Shown: in pieces, positions 45,563 through 55,242 of the stretch
Layout of the letters: each line of letters begins with the position of its first letter
How positions within the stretch are numbered: position 1 is the stretch's first letter
Source: Biomaibacter acetigenes
Lineage (GTDB): Bacteria > Bacillota > Thermosediminibacteria > Thermosediminibacterales > Tepidanaerobacteraceae
Assembly (NCBI RefSeq): GCF_003691585.1
Contig: NZ_CP033169.1
Coordinates: 868,001-932,000, forward strand
Length of the DNA: 64,000 nt
Direction: 5' to 3'
The notes under the pieces: generated by a model
Databases searched by the model: none
What the model was told of the DNA's origin: nothing
The model's input: only the letters and a program-made list of their open reading frames with translations
Made by a program: the position numbers and the translations under genes

Positions 45563-47269
45563 TTGAAATCATTTCAAGAGCTTGAGAAAATATTAAATCA
45601 GATTGATGGGAAGGGATATAAGGCCTATAAGGAACTACAGGGTCAATACCAATGGAGTAACTTCACCCTATCTATTGATTATGTACAAGGAGATCCCTTT
45701 GCCTCTCCCTCCAGAATTCGCGTAATTGTACCTGGGGAGAAGGGGGGATTTCCCTCGGAATTATATAACACTCCCTATAAACGAAGGGCAGTGATAGATT
45801 TTTTGAGTAGAACTGTGGCGAAAAATATAAGCCGAATTTACCATCATGTGGGTGGCTCTGGAAAAAGCGGACTTATTTCTATTGGATACTGCGGGCAGGA
45901 GATTTTGGAGAGAAACTATATTGTGATTGACCAGAATCGGGTTGAAGCAAGACTTGAGGTAGGGCTCCCGGCAGCTGGAAGAAGAATTCTTGGGAAGGAG
46001 GCGAAGTATATTTTCCTTGTAGCCATTCCCAAAATCGTAGAAACCTCTCTATTTTTTAATGCCATTTCAAAGGAAAGTCTTTTTAGCCAGGTAAAGCTGG
46101 TGGAAGATCAGTATTTTTTACGTCAGGAGCTAAAAAGGAGAAAGCTGGTGGCCTTTGTTGCCAATGGAAGTATACTCCCGCGGGAAAGCGGAGTATCCCA
46201 ACGGCCCATGGTAAAGGGAGCCGTGCCCTTTCAAAGCCCAAAGGAATATGAAATAGAGATTCAGCTTCCAAATTACGGTCCCATCAAGGGAATGGGGCTT
46301 CCCCAGGGGGTTACCCTTATTGTTGGGGGAGGCTTCCACGGCAAATCCACTTTACTCCAGGCCCTGGAGCTTGGTGTCTATGATCATATTTTGGGGGATG
46401 GAAGGGAATACCTTGTCACCCGGGAAAATGCCGTTAAAATAAAAGCTGAAAACGGTAGATATGTGGAAAAGGTCAACATTTCACCTTTTATTAATAACCT
46501 TCCTATGGGACAGGATACGGTAAGATTCTCTACAGAAAATGCCAGTGGAAGTACTTCCCAGGCAGCAAATATTATGGAGGCATTAGAAATAGGAACAGAT
46601 TTACTGTTAATCGATGAAGATACCAGTGCCACCAACTTTATGATTCGAGACGGAAGAATGCAACAGCTTGTTCAAAAAGAAAAGGAACCTATTACACCAT
46701 TTATTGACAGGGTACGAACCCTCTATGAAGAAAAGGGAGTCTCCACAGTGCTTGTAATTGGAGGATCCGGAGATTATTTTGAGGTTGCAGACCATATAAT
46801 CATGATGGATGAATATACTCCGAGAGATGTAACCCAAAGGGCCCAGGAGATTATTAAAGGAATTCAAAATCCCAGAAAAATAGAGGCAGTCTCCACGGTG
46901 CAGGAAAATCCTCCTAGAATTCTATTAAAATCTACATTCTCCATGGGTAAAAGAGGAGTCAAAATAAAGCCAAGGGGAATCCATCAAATTACCTTCAATA
47001 AAACCGATATCGACCTTCGGGATCTGGAGCAGTTAATTGATCCCAACCAAACCAATACCATCTGCTTTATGCTCCAATACATTATGGAACGGGTAGTGAA
47101 CGATAAAATGGCCCTGAAAGAGGTGGTGGAAAAGGTGTACAAGGATGTAATCGAAAAGGGGTTGGATGTGGTATCTCCCTATAAAGGCCACCCGGGGAAC
47201 ATGGCCCTTCCCCGAAAATATGAAATTGCGTGCACCTTAAATCGGTTTAGGAATTTGAAAATAAAATAG
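45563..47269 (+). CDS. ABC-class ATPase of the COG3044 / PF09818 family
   Basis: Soluble predicted ATPase, 568 residues. The P-loop is unusual: TLIVGGGFHGKSTLLQALEL. ENASGSTSQAANIMEALEIG replaces the ABC signature, and DLLLIDEDTSATNFMIRD is the Walker B region; VLVIGGSGDYFEVADHIIMM follows. The family is related to the trypanosome RNA-editing protein MRB1590, and its bacterial role is unknown. It closes the island and has its own promoter, so it may or may not belong to the defence genes. TTG 45563 follows AAGGAGAGAG. Confidence 0.82.
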   Translation: MKSFQELEKILNQIDGKGYKAYKELQGQYQWSNFTLSIDYVQGDPFASPSRIRVIVPGEKGGFPSELYNTPYKRRAVIDFLSRTVAKNISRIYHHVGGSGKSGLISIGYCGQEILERNYIVIDQNRVEARLEVGLPAAGRRILGKEAKYIFLVAIPKIVETSLFFNAISKESLFSQVKLVEDQYFLRQELKRRKLVAFVANGSILPRESGVSQRPMVKGAVPFQSPKEYEIEIQLPNYGPIKGMGLPQGVTLIVGGGFHGKSTLLQALELGVYDHILGDGREYLVTRENAVKIKAENGRYVEKVNISPFINNLPMGQDTVRFSTENASGSTSQAANIMEALEIGTDLLLIDEDTSATNFMIRDGRMQQLVQKEKEPITPFIDRVRTLYEEKGVSTVLVIGGSGDYFEVADHIIMMDEYTPRDVTQRAQEIIKGIQNPRKIEAVSTVQENPPRILLKSTFSMGKRGVKIKPRGIHQITFNKTDIDLRDLEQLIDPNQTNTICFMLQYIMERVVNDKMALKEVVEKVYKDVIEKGLDVVSPYKGHPGNMALPRKYEIACTLNRFRNLKIK

Positions 47270-47323
47270 TTGGGCCAAGTCTCCGGGCTCTATCGGAACG
47301 AATATGGCAGGGGAAAAATGTGT

Positions 47324-48556
47324 TCATTGCTGCAGTTTTACCAGATGGTAGACTTTTTTCCCCTTTCTTATCAGGAGATTTTTATTATCATCAAAGTCAT
47401 GCTCATAAATCTTGAAGTCTATATCGTCCACCCGCATGTCCCTTACGTATATGCCGCCCTGTTGAATAAGCCTTCTGCCTTCGCTTTTGGAAGAGGTAAG
47501 GCCGGTGAGCATTAAAAGTTCGAGTATCCCCATCCCGCCTTCAAGTTCCTTTAACGTTATATCGGTAGACGGAACCGAAGAAATATCCGAACCGTTATAA
47601 AAAAGGGCTTTTGCCGCCGCCTCGGCTTTTTTGGCTTCCTCTTCTCCATGGATCATCTTTGTAAGTTCAAAGGCCAGGATTTCCTTTGCCTTGTTGATCG
47701 CGGCACCTTCTAAAGAACCTAAACGCCGCACTTCTTCCATCGGCAGGAAGGTAAGGAGAGAAAGGCATTTCTCTACATCTTTATCATCTACATTTCTCCA
47801 GTATTGGTAAAAATCGTAGCATGAAGTCTTTTCGGGGTCCAGCCAGATGGCGCCTGCTTCGGTCTTGCCCATTTTTTTGCCTTCACTGGTGGTAAGGAGG
47901 GTAAATGTCAGGCCATAAGCCTCGGCACCTTCCACCTTTCTGATCAACTCAACACCGCCTATAATATTTGACCACTGGTCGTTACCGCCCATCTGGAGCC
48001 TGCATCCATATTTGCGATAAAGCTGCAGAAAATCGTACGACTGCATCAGCATGTAGTTGAATTCAAGAAAAGTCAAGCCTGTTTCCAGGCGCTGCTTGTA
48101 GCATTCGGCGGTGAGCATCCTGTTTACGGAAAAATGCTTGCCGATATCCCGCAAAAAGGAAATGTAGTTTAAGTCTAAAAGCCAATCGGCATTGTTTACC
48201 ATGATGGCTTTATCATCGGAAAAATCGATAAGTTTTTCAAATTGCTTCTTAAACTTCCGGGCATTGTTCTCTATCTGTTCCTGACTGAGCATCATGCGCA
48301 TTTCAGACTTTCCGGAAGGGTCACCCACCATTGCAGTGCCGCCTCCTATCAAGGCTATGGGTATATGGCCTGCTTTTTGCATATGGGTCATGGCGATCAT
48401 CTGGAGGAGATGACCCACATGAAGGCTATCGGCGGTGGGGTCAAATCCGATATAAAAGGTAACTCTTTCCTTGCCCAAAAGCTCTCTTATTTCTTCTTCG
48501 TGGGTAGCCTGCTCTATAAAACCTCTTTCCATTAAAATGTCATATACGTTCTTCAT
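47324..48556 (-). CDS. tyrS: Tyrosyl-tRNA synthetase
   Basis: Class I synthetase that charges tRNA-Tyr, 410 residues. The HIGH box appears as LHVGHLLQM (residues about 46-54), the KMSKS loop as [11 protein letters not shown], and the C-terminal S4 RNA-binding domain has [17 protein letters not shown]. The longer 3' domain fits the TyrZ/TyrS-2 type as much as TyrS-1. ATG 48556 follows GGGAGGTA. Controlled by a T-box leader. Confidence 0.95.
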   Translation of the reverse strand: MKNVYDILMERGFIEQATHEEEIRELLGKERVTFYIGFDPTADSLHVGHLLQMIAMTHMQKAGHIPIALIGGGTAMVGDPSGKSEMRMMLSQEQIENNARKFKKQFEKLIDFSDDKAIMVNNADWLLDLNYISFLRDIGKHFSVNRMLTAECYKQRLETGLTFLEFNYMLMQSYDFLQLYRKYGCRLQMGGNDQWSNIIGGVELIRKVEGAEAYGLTFTLLTTSEGKKMGKTEAGAIWLDPEKTSCYDFYQYWRNVDDKDVEKCLSLLTFLPMEEVRRLGSLEGAAINKAKEILAFELTKMIHGEEEAKKAEAAAKALFYNGSDISSVPSTDITLKELEGGMGILELLMLTGLTSSKSEGRRLIQQGGIYVRDMRVDDIDFKIYEHDFDDNKNLLIRKGKKVYHLVKLQQ

Positions 48557-48594
48557 TATGTGTACCTCCCATTTCTTTGTTAAACCGATCGTTT

Positions 48595-48827
48595 AAAAAA
48601 ATCAAAAATAGAGCCTCCTGTCTTTAAGGACGAAGAGGCTCGTGGTACCACCTTAATTCGCATCGTAGGATGCCTTTAGGCCCTTTAACGGTGGCGGCCG
48701 CCGATTTGCGGAAACTCCTGAGTGTAATTCGCCTTCCGGGTACTGCAGCCCTTTCACCTGCCGGACCGCTCTCTTTATTGTAACCCCGGGTAGCTACTTT
48801 CTCATTCATCGTAATACTTTTGATTAT
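48595..48827 (-). promoter_or_regulatory. T-box riboswitch of tyrS
   Basis: Minus-strand leader with the T-box bulge TGGTACCACG (48650-48641) and a terminator GAGCCTC (48641-48635)/GAGGCTC (48617-48611) followed by TATTTTTGATTTTTTT. Upstream Stem I elements include GAATTACACTC, where TAC (48726-48724) is the expected tyrosine specifier codon. Uncharged tRNA-Tyr binding would favour the antiterminator and tyrS expression. Confidence 0.93.
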
Positions 48828-48832
48828 ATATT

Positions 48833-48861
48833 ATACTATCAAAATCTTTATATTATGGCAA
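48833..48861 (-). promoter_or_regulatory. Promoter of the tyrS T-box transcript
   Basis: Minus strand: TTGCCA (48861-48856), 17-base spacer, TAGTAT (48838-48833). An overlapping TATAAT lies three bases further on. Confidence 0.55.
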
Positions 48862-49051
48862 GAGGGTGTATATAAATTAAAAATCAATAAGCACTAATTA
48901 AAATGTTCTTTAAAAGTAATGAGTTGCTAGGAGAAAATCGATTTATCCTGCCGAGGGATCGGCCATGCAAAATGTATTGACGAAACTTTGATTTCCAGAT
49001 GAAATTCGTCTCTTTTGATTGGAAATGTTGGAGAAGACGACAGAATCAATA
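48862..49051. other. Intergenic region, no gene recognised
   Basis: About 190 bases between the tyrS leader and the end of the phosphoesterase gene. No conserved frame, hairpin or promoter beyond those listed could be supported. Confidence 0.5.
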
Positions 49052-49600
49052 TCAGACAAGTAAAGATGTCTCGATGACGTTTTTGTTTTCAATATTTATT
49101 AATTTTATTTCTCTTTCATCCATTACCGCCGCCGAGGGAATACCATCCTTGGGAAGGGCGCAGGAACCAGGGTTCACCATGATTATGCCGTTCTTTTTCT
49201 CAAGGCGCTTTACATGGGTATGGCCTGTCACAAGGATATTTATCCCCCACTTTGCCGAAAGGCCTAAAAGTTCCTCTTCACTTTTTTCATGGCCGTGATT
49301 TACCAGCACCCTAAACTTATTCGTGCAAAACAGCGCATAGGGGGACTGGATGGGCACACAAATCAACACCTGGTCTATGGGGGCATCGCAGTTTCCGGCA
49401 GCGGCTATGAAGGGGACTTCCAACCGATTTATGGCTTCGGCCAGCTCCCGGGGGTTATAACCATCCGGCAGGGGATTCCTTGGGCCATGATATAACACAT
49501 CTCCTGCGTGCAATATGAAGTCACATGGGCCGAACGCATCCAGCACCTTTTGAAATGCAGTCAGACTTCCATGGGTATCACTCATTATGCCGATCTTCAT
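49052..49600 (-). CDS. YfcE-type metallophosphoesterase
   Basis: Calcineurin-fold phosphodiesterase, 182 residues. All metal motifs are present: IMSDTHGS, LHAGDVLYHGP, AAGNCDAPID, VNHGHEKS and TGHTHVK. The E. coli homologue hydrolyses artificial phosphodiesters and the natural substrate is unknown. ATG 49600 follows AGGAGG; an earlier in-frame start at 49621 lacks a site. Confidence 0.92.
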   Translation of the reverse strand: MKIGIMSDTHGSLTAFQKVLDAFGPCDFILHAGDVLYHGPRNPLPDGYNPRELAEAINRLEVPFIAAAGNCDAPIDQVLICVPIQSPYALFCTNKFRVLVNHGHEKSEEELLGLSAKWGINILVTGHTHVKRLEKKNGIIMVNPGSCALPKDGIPSAAVMDEREIKLINIENKNVIETSLLV

Positions 49601-49892
49601 AAGAGACCTCCTATATAGCATATGCTAAAGACAATATACCATCCCATTCTTAAAAATACAAGATACCGAAGAAAAAGAATAATTCAAGCCTTACCTTTTC
49701 AGGCTATAAAAAGGAAGCAAATGAACCGTCACTGAAGATCTTGTCGGCCATGGCAAGATTAAAAATATGGCGGATGCGATTGCTCTTTCCTCACAAAAGA
49801 AATAATACCCGCAAGGGAAAAATTGTTTTTTATTGCTAATCATGGTACAATATACCATAGAACCACAAAGATATATACGCATCTAAAAAATA
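49601..49892. other. Intergenic region with a degenerate REP-like copy
   Basis: On the minus strand TGACGGTTCATTTGCTTCC (about 49730-49712) repeats the loop core and right arm of the hairpin at 32167 without a matching left arm. No complete gene was recognised in this stretch. Confidence 0.45.
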
Positions 49893-50195
49893 TTGTTCAG
49901 AAGTTTTGAGGCCTGTCGGGAATTTGCCAGGGCCGGTAAGCCTGTTGGAGAAGCTGTTGAGCTAATAAATGAATTGTCTGCGGAATTTAAGATTTTTGTT
50001 CTGACATCGGATACCTATGGCACTGCCGGCCAGCTGAAAACGCAATTGAGAGCGGAAATACACATAATTCAGGATGCCGAAGAAAAAAAAGGGATTCGTC
50101 GGCAATCTCAAGTCCGATATTGTGGTCGAAACATCAGAGAAGCTCTAGAACTTTTCAAATATCCGGAGAGATTGAAAGCTACGTTAAGACGGTAA
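49893..50195 (+). pseudogene. HAD-type soluble phosphatase remnant (COG4087-like)
   Basis: The frame encodes NELSAEFKIFVLTSDTYGTA, typical of the middle of COG4087 HAD proteins, and ends [18 protein letters not shown], their usual C-terminus. The N-terminal DxD nucleophile region is missing and the GNGxND motif is not readable; around 50090-50150 a second frame (GFVGNLKSDIVVETSEKL) continues the homology, so a deletion or frameshift is present. It is non-functional as written. Confidence 0.6.
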
Positions 50196-50241
50196 AAATC
50201 ATACCTATTATAATAAGGGAAAGCCGGAAAGGAGAAGGGAT

Positions 50242-50772
50242 ATGTCTTTTGTATCAGATGACAGGATAAAGCTTATAAAGGGTGATATTACCAAGGTTAA
50301 AGTTGATGCCATCGTCAATGCGGCAAATAGTAGTCTTCTGGGCGGCGGTGGTGTAGATGGTGCCATTCATCGGGCAGGCGGTCCGGAAATTCTGGAGGAG
50401 TGCAGGAAAATACGAAGTAAGCAGGGAGGCTGCAAAACAGGTGAAGCCGTGATTACAACGGCAGGCAAGTTGCAAGCCAGGTACGTCATACATACGGTCG
50501 GGCCTGTATGGAATGGAGGGAGAAGCAATGAGGAATATCTTTTAAGAAGTTGTTACCGGAAAAGTTTAGAGCTTGCTGTTAAAAACGATGTAAAGAGCAT
50601 CGCTTTTCCCAACATCAGCACAGGTGTATACCGATTTCCCAAAGAGTTAGCTGCTAAAATTGCTATTGACGAGGTTTCTAACTTTCTAAAGGAAAATAAC
50701 AGTATTGAACAAGTCATATTTGTTTGCTTTGATAATGAAAACTATGAGATATATTCTAAATTATTGAAGTAG
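50242..50772 (+). CDS. Macro-domain protein (O-acetyl-ADP-ribose deacetylase type)
   Basis: Single macro domain, 176 residues, expected to bind ADP-ribose and hydrolyse O-acetyl-ADP-ribose or ADP-ribosyl esters. [36 protein letters not shown] and [17 protein letters not shown] are the ligand-binding loops of the YmdB/TM0508 group. GGAGAAGG precedes ATG 50242. Confidence 0.93.
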   Translation: MSFVSDDRIKLIKGDITKVKVDAIVNAANSSLLGGGGVDGAIHRAGGPEILEECRKIRSKQGGCKTGEAVITTAGKLQARYVIHTVGPVWNGGRSNEEYLLRSCYRKSLELAVKNDVKSIAFPNISTGVYRFPKELAAKIAIDEVSNFLKENNSIEQVIFVCFDNENYEIYSKLLK

Positions 50773-50918
50773 TTCAAGTTACATTAATTTTAAAAAGGAA
50801 GGTGTGAACATGAGAAGAGAATACGGCCCAGGAAGAATTGAATAGTTCTTTTCCTCAGGAGCTGTTATCCTGTGCCGTTACAAAGGAATGCTTCGGGGGA
50901 GAATTTATATTTAGTAAG

Positions 50919-51800
50919 ATGAATTTTTTGGATATTATAATTTTTTGTACATTAATTGTTATATACGGCATTGCTGTAATCTTATTGTCTGGAGGGAACA
51001 CGTCTATGAGAAAAATGTTTTTATCTGAAGTGCAGACCGAACTTGATAAATCCAAAGTGACAAATGAAGTATTTACCGAAGAAGACATATCAAATCTTCC
51101 TGAACCGGTCCAACGATATTTTAGGTATTGTGGTTATATCGGCAAAGAAAAAATGACGAATGCTAAATTTGTATGGGATGATGTCAATTTCAAAATGAGT
51201 CCCGATAAACCATGGTTTAAAATAAAATACGAGCAGTATAATTTTGTTTCCGAACCGTCGAGATTCGCATATATTTATTCAAAAATGTTCGGCGTAATAC
51301 CCTTTGAAGGCAGAGATAAGTTTCTAGACGGAAAGGGTAATATGATAGGCCGACTTGCTAAAATAAAAACCGTATTTGATGTAACAGGGGCTGAAATGGA
51401 CGTGTCTGCTGCCGTAACGTACTTGTCCGAATCTTTGATAGTGCCTGCCTGTGCTCTGCAGAAATATATAAGATGGGAGGCCATAGACCAAAATCATGCT
51501 AAAGCAAGTATTGAATACATTGGAACAAAAGCAGAGGGCATATTTACCTTTAACGACAAGGGTGAGTTCACCAAGTTTGAGACTGATGAGCGATACATGG
51601 ATATCGGCAACGGTAAAACCGAAAAACACAGGTGGACAGCAGTGGTAGACAGTTATATTGAAAAGAACGATATAAAAATACCGTCTAAAATGAGGGCAAT
51701 CTGGAACTTGCCTGAAGGAGACTATGAATATTTCAACGGTAGTATAACCGATATTATGTATAATAACAAATTAAAAATAAAACACCAGAATAGGGTTTAA
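50919..51800 (+). CDS. DUF6544 membrane-anchored protein
   Basis: DUF6544/DUF6920-type protein of unknown function, 293 residues from ATG 50919. One N-terminal membrane helix (FLDIIIFCTLIVIYGIAVIL), then the conserved LPEPVQRYFRYCGYIG and a beta-rich domain (WFKIKYEQYNFV, WTAVVDSYIEK). The frame extends upstream to TTG 50838 with sequence not typical of the family; ATG 50811 starts a frame that ends after 11 codons. The upstream 150 bases may be scarred by a deletion. Its 3' end is fused to a TetR relic. Confidence 0.68.
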   Translation: MNFLDIIIFCTLIVIYGIAVILLSGGNTSMRKMFLSEVQTELDKSKVTNEVFTEEDISNLPEPVQRYFRYCGYIGKEKMTNAKFVWDDVNFKMSPDKPWFKIKYEQYNFVSEPSRFAYIYSKMFGVIPFEGRDKFLDGKGNMIGRLAKIKTVFDVTGAEMDVSAAVTYLSESLIVPACALQKYIRWEAIDQNHAKASIEYIGTKAEGIFTFNDKGEFTKFETDERYMDIGNGKTEKHRWTAVVDSYIEKNDIKIPSKMRAIWNLPEGDYEYFNGSITDIMYNNKLKIKHQNRV

Positions 51801-52081
51801 CGATCAAGGTTTTCGAAGGGTCGGTATCGAAGTGTCCGTAAATGATATCGTAAAAGTGGTGGGTATTACCAAAGGAGGCTTTTATCATTATTTTAACAGT
51901 AAGGATGAATTGTTTTCCCATGTGGTAGAAGATTTTATCAATAGATATTTACAGATGTTCCTGGCATTTTATAGGGATGATACATTTATATATTGATGAG
52001 GAGAGGTTGGAAAGAAACGTAAAAACATTTATGGATAATTTCTGGCGGGGGATTCAAGCCGGGGAGGCTTTGACAAAATGA
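51796..52081 (+). pseudogene. TetR-family regulator remnant
   Basis: The frame beginning at the DUF6544 stop reads FNDQGFRRVGIEVSVNDIVK, VVGITKGGFYHYFNSKDELF and VVEDFINRYLQ, the TetR HTH and following helix, then stops at 51994. A +1 frame continues RLERNVKTFMDNFWRGIQAG to a stop at 52079. The first helix, start codon and most of the ligand-binding domain are missing. An intact copy would probably have controlled the exporter genes directly downstream. Confidence 0.75.
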
Positions 52082-52158
52082 GTCACTGGAACGTTTGATG
52101 AGTATAAAGGTCAGTAAAGATAGAATTGGTCCGATATGAAATGGAGAGGAGGAGAGCC

Positions 52159-52863
52159 ATGGATATTATCTTAAAAGCCCGGAAGCTCACCAAGTTTTAT
52201 CAGATGGGGGAAGTGAGGGTGGAAGCATTGAAAGGGGTAGATTTCGATATCTATGCCGGAGAATTTGTGGTGGTGCTGGGGCCCAGTGGTTCCGGCAAAA
52301 GCACCATGTTAAACCTCATTGGCGGTATGGATACGGCAAGTTCCGGGGAGATTTATTTTAAGGATAGGCCCCTCCACGGCGCTCCGGAAAAAGTTCTGAC
52401 AGAGTACAGGAGAAATGCGGTAGGTTTTGTATTTCAGTTCTACAACCTTATGCCAAATTTGACCGCCTATGAAAATGTAATGCTTTCGGTGGAGATTGCA
52501 AAAAATCCTTTGAAAGCTGAAGATGTCCTGGAACAGGTAGGCCTTGCCGACAGAACGGACCGCTTTCCTGCACAGATGTCCGGGGGTGAGCAGCAGAGGG
52601 TAGCCATTGCCAGGGCCGTGGCCAAAAATCCTGAGATACTTCTGTGCGACGAACCCACCGGAGCGTTGGATTCTTCTACGGGAATACAGGTACTTAAGGT
52701 GCTGAGAGATTTTAACCGGAGGTATAAAAAGACGGTAATCATCATAACCCATAACGCAGCCATCGCTCAAATGGCAGACAGGGTATTTTATCTAAGGGAT
52801 GGTAGAGTAAACCGCATCGAAAAGGTAGCTAATCCCGTGGCACCTGAGGAGGTGTCGTGGTGA
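52159..52863 (+). CDS. ABC exporter ATPase (MacB/LolD type)
   Basis: ATPase of an FtsX-type ABC exporter, 234 residues. Walker [20 protein letters not shown], signature [20 protein letters not shown], Walker B LLCDEPTGALDSSTG and H-loop ITHN are intact; LPTN-type ATPases of this group drive antibiotic, peptide or lipid export. ATG 52159 follows GGAGGAG. The permease start overlaps its last codons. Confidence 0.93.
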   Translation: MDIILKARKLTKFYQMGEVRVEALKGVDFDIYAGEFVVVLGPSGSGKSTMLNLIGGMDTASSGEIYFKDRPLHGAPEKVLTEYRRNAVGFVFQFYNLMPNLTAYENVMLSVEIAKNPLKAEDVLEQVGLADRTDRFPAQMSGGEQQRVAIARAVAKNPEILLCDEPTGALDSSTGIQVLKVLRDFNRRYKKTVIIITHNAAIAQMADRVFYLRDGRVNRIEKVANPVAPEEVSW

Positions 52864-55223
52864 TACTTAGAAGAAAAATGTGGCGAGATATAGGTGAAAA
52901 TAAAACGGCATATATCGCCTGTGCCATCGTGATGATCATAGGACTTATGACGTACACTTCCATGCAGATGGTTAAAGATAACCTTTTTATTGCAAGAGAC
53001 AGGTTTTATGAGGATTATCACCTGGCGGACGGTTTTGCAAAGGTGAAGTTAATGCCCTATTCTCAAGTAAAAAGATTGGAAGGTATCCGGGGTATAGACC
53101 TGGCCCAGGGACGGTTGGTCAGGGATGTGCGGGTCCTTAATCTGGATAAAAACAAGAACATATATTTAAGGTTGATATCCATGGATAAGCCGAAGCCATA
53201 TCCTTTAAATGAAATAAAATTATTGGAAGGTTCCTTCCCAGAGGCAAAAGGCAGGGAAGTGCTCCTGGCCGAAAAGTTCTTTAAAGCTCATAAACTTTCT
53301 ATAGGTAGTCCTATCCAAGTTCTTATAGAAGGTAAAAAAATTGATTTTAAGGTCGCAGGTGCCGGGCAAAGCCCTGAATTTGTCTATGCCATGAGGGATG
53401 GACAAAATATTCTCCCCGATCCCGGGGCCTTTGAAGTGGCATATATGCCTTACGATGTAATGGAAAGCCTTTTTAAACAGAAAGGAATGATAAATGACAT
53501 ATCCTTTACATTGGAACCGGGGTACAAGTTTGAAGATGTTGAACAAGCACTGAAGATGGAGCTTAAAAAGTATGGCCTCGAAAGCCTGGTCTCCAGAAAA
53601 AACCAGGCCAGCAATGCCATGCTTTCCGAAGAGTTAAAACAGTTAGAAAAAACGTCCCGGAGTGTGCCCATATTGTTCCTGACCATTGCGGCCATTATTT
53701 TATACATCATGCTCAAAAGATTGGTGGAATCCCAAAGGATACAAATAGGCATTCTGAGGGCTTTTGGTTACAGACCCGGCGAAATTCTTGCTCATTATCT
53801 TTCCTACGGTTTAATGCTGGGTCTGGCGGGAGGCATACTGGGCGGATTATTGGGTACCGCTCTTTCGGTTTCAATGACAGGGTTATATCAAAACTATTAC
53901 AGTTTGCCTGATCTTACCGGCAGGTTCTCTCCAAGATATTTTTTGTCCGGTATATTATTGTCGGTAGGCTTTAGCTTAATAGCGGCTTATCAGGGAGTAA
54001 GGGGGGTACAGAAACTACAGCCTGCAGATGCTATGCACCCCTCGATACCCGTGTTCAAAAAGAAATCCCGGTTAGAACAAATACCGGGATTCTGGGCGGC
54101 TTTTACGGTTCAGGGGCGCATGGCCATAAGAAACATGTTGAGAAACAAAGGCCGTAGTTTTTTTACTTTTATAGGAATTGTATTTACCTTCAGTATTATG
54201 GCGTCTTTGTTGTCCATGTACAGTCTCATGGATATTATGATCCTGGATCAGTTCACCAAAGTTCAAAAATATGATATAAAAACTACTTTTACGAGGCCTC
54301 TGCCTTTAAATGAAGTAATAAGGGAGTTAGAGGGCAAAAAAGGAATTAAACGTATAGAACCTGTAATTGAAGTCCCTGTGACCCTACAAAAACAATACCG
54401 CAAAACAGATGTGATAGCCCAGGGGTTGATGAGGTATTCGGAACTTTATACCCCCCTGGATAAACAGGGAAACAGGATACAGATACCTGAAGATGGAATG
54501 CTGTTATCGGAACAGGTGGCAGGCAAGCTGAAAGCCGGAGTAGGTGACAGATTGCAGGTGGAAAGTATATGGGCCAGGGAATCGCCTGTCTATGTAAATG
54601 TAGCGGGAATCATACCACAGTATCTTGGCTCTAATGTATATATGAGCAATGAAGCACTTTTTGAATTGCTGCATCAAGGTGAAATGGCCACTTCGGCGCT
54701 GGTTTCCATAGATAAAGAACAGATACCGGCATTTAAAGAAAGATACAATACATCAAAATATGTAGGCAACCTGGAGGAAAGACAGCAAACCATTGATCTG
54801 TATAAAAAACTTATGGGTTCATCCAGGTTTATGATATGGGTCATGGCATTTATGGCAATAATCACTGGTTTTGCCATAGTCTACAATTCCAGCATTATAA
54901 CACTTTCGGAGAGGAAAAGGGAGCTGGCTTCTCTGCGGGTCCTGGGGATGCGTCCCGGGGAAGTGCTGGAAGTGATCTCGGTGGAACAATGGTGTATTGG
55001 AATATTGGGCATGCTGGCCGGCATACCCCTGACCTTTGCCATAAATAAGGGAATATCCGCCAGCATGAGTAGCGACCTTTTTTTTCTTCCTGCGGTGACG
55101 GCACCTTCGGCATTGCTCCTGGCTTTGCTGGGGACGATGCTGGCTATTAGCCTTGCCCAGTTATGGGTAGCCCGCAAGGTAGCGGACCTGGACCTCGTGG
55201 AAGTATTAAAAGAAAGAGAGTAA
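52857..55223 (+). CDS. FtsX-type ABC exporter permease
   Basis: A 788-residue membrane protein with two FtsX units: an N-terminal TM helix (YIACAIVMIIGLMTYTS), a large extracellular domain, three TM helices near residues 270-390 (FLTIAAIILYIMLKRL, LAGGILGGLLGTALSV), then a second copy with TM helices at about 430-455 and 660-780. The architecture is that of MacB-like or YknZ-like mechanotransmission exporters. GTG 52857 overlaps the ATPase gene by seven bases. Confidence 0.9.
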   Translation: MVILRRKMWRDIGENKTAYIACAIVMIIGLMTYTSMQMVKDNLFIARDRFYEDYHLADGFAKVKLMPYSQVKRLEGIRGIDLAQGRLVRDVRVLNLDKNKNIYLRLISMDKPKPYPLNEIKLLEGSFPEAKGREVLLAEKFFKAHKLSIGSPIQVLIEGKKIDFKVAGAGQSPEFVYAMRDGQNILPDPGAFEVAYMPYDVMESLFKQKGMINDISFTLEPGYKFEDVEQALKMELKKYGLESLVSRKNQASNAMLSEELKQLEKTSRSVPILFLTIAAIILYIMLKRLVESQRIQIGILRAFGYRPGEILAHYLSYGLMLGLAGGILGGLLGTALSVSMTGLYQNYYSLPDLTGRFSPRYFLSGILLSVGFSLIAAYQGVRGVQKLQPADAMHPSIPVFKKKSRLEQIPGFWAAFTVQGRMAIRNMLRNKGRSFFTFIGIVFTFSIMASLLSMYSLMDIMILDQFTKVQKYDIKTTFTRPLPLNEVIRELEGKKGIKRIEPVIEVPVTLQKQYRKTDVIAQGLMRYSELYTPLDKQGNRIQIPEDGMLLSEQVAGKLKAGVGDRLQVESIWARESPVYVNVAGIIPQYLGSNVYMSNEALFELLHQGEMATSALVSIDKEQIPAFKERYNTSKYVGNLEERQQTIDLYKKLMGSSRFMIWVMAFMAIITGFAIVYNSSIITLSERKRELASLRVLGMRPGEVLEVISVEQWCIGILGMLAGIPLTFAINKGISASMSSDLFFLPAVTAPSALLLALLGTMLAISLAQLWVARKVADLDLVEVLKERE

Positions 55224-55242
55224 CGTGAAGGAGAAGAGAAAC

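Noticed and set aside
45373-45585. 70-residue plus-strand frame between the HTH protein and the ATPase gene
   Set aside because: It spans a good promoter, has no ribosome-binding site or family signature, and overlaps both neighbours.
49691-49882. Minus-strand 63-residue frame upstream of the HAD relic
   Set aside because: It covers a degenerate REP-like element and AT-rich spacer, with no start signal or domain.
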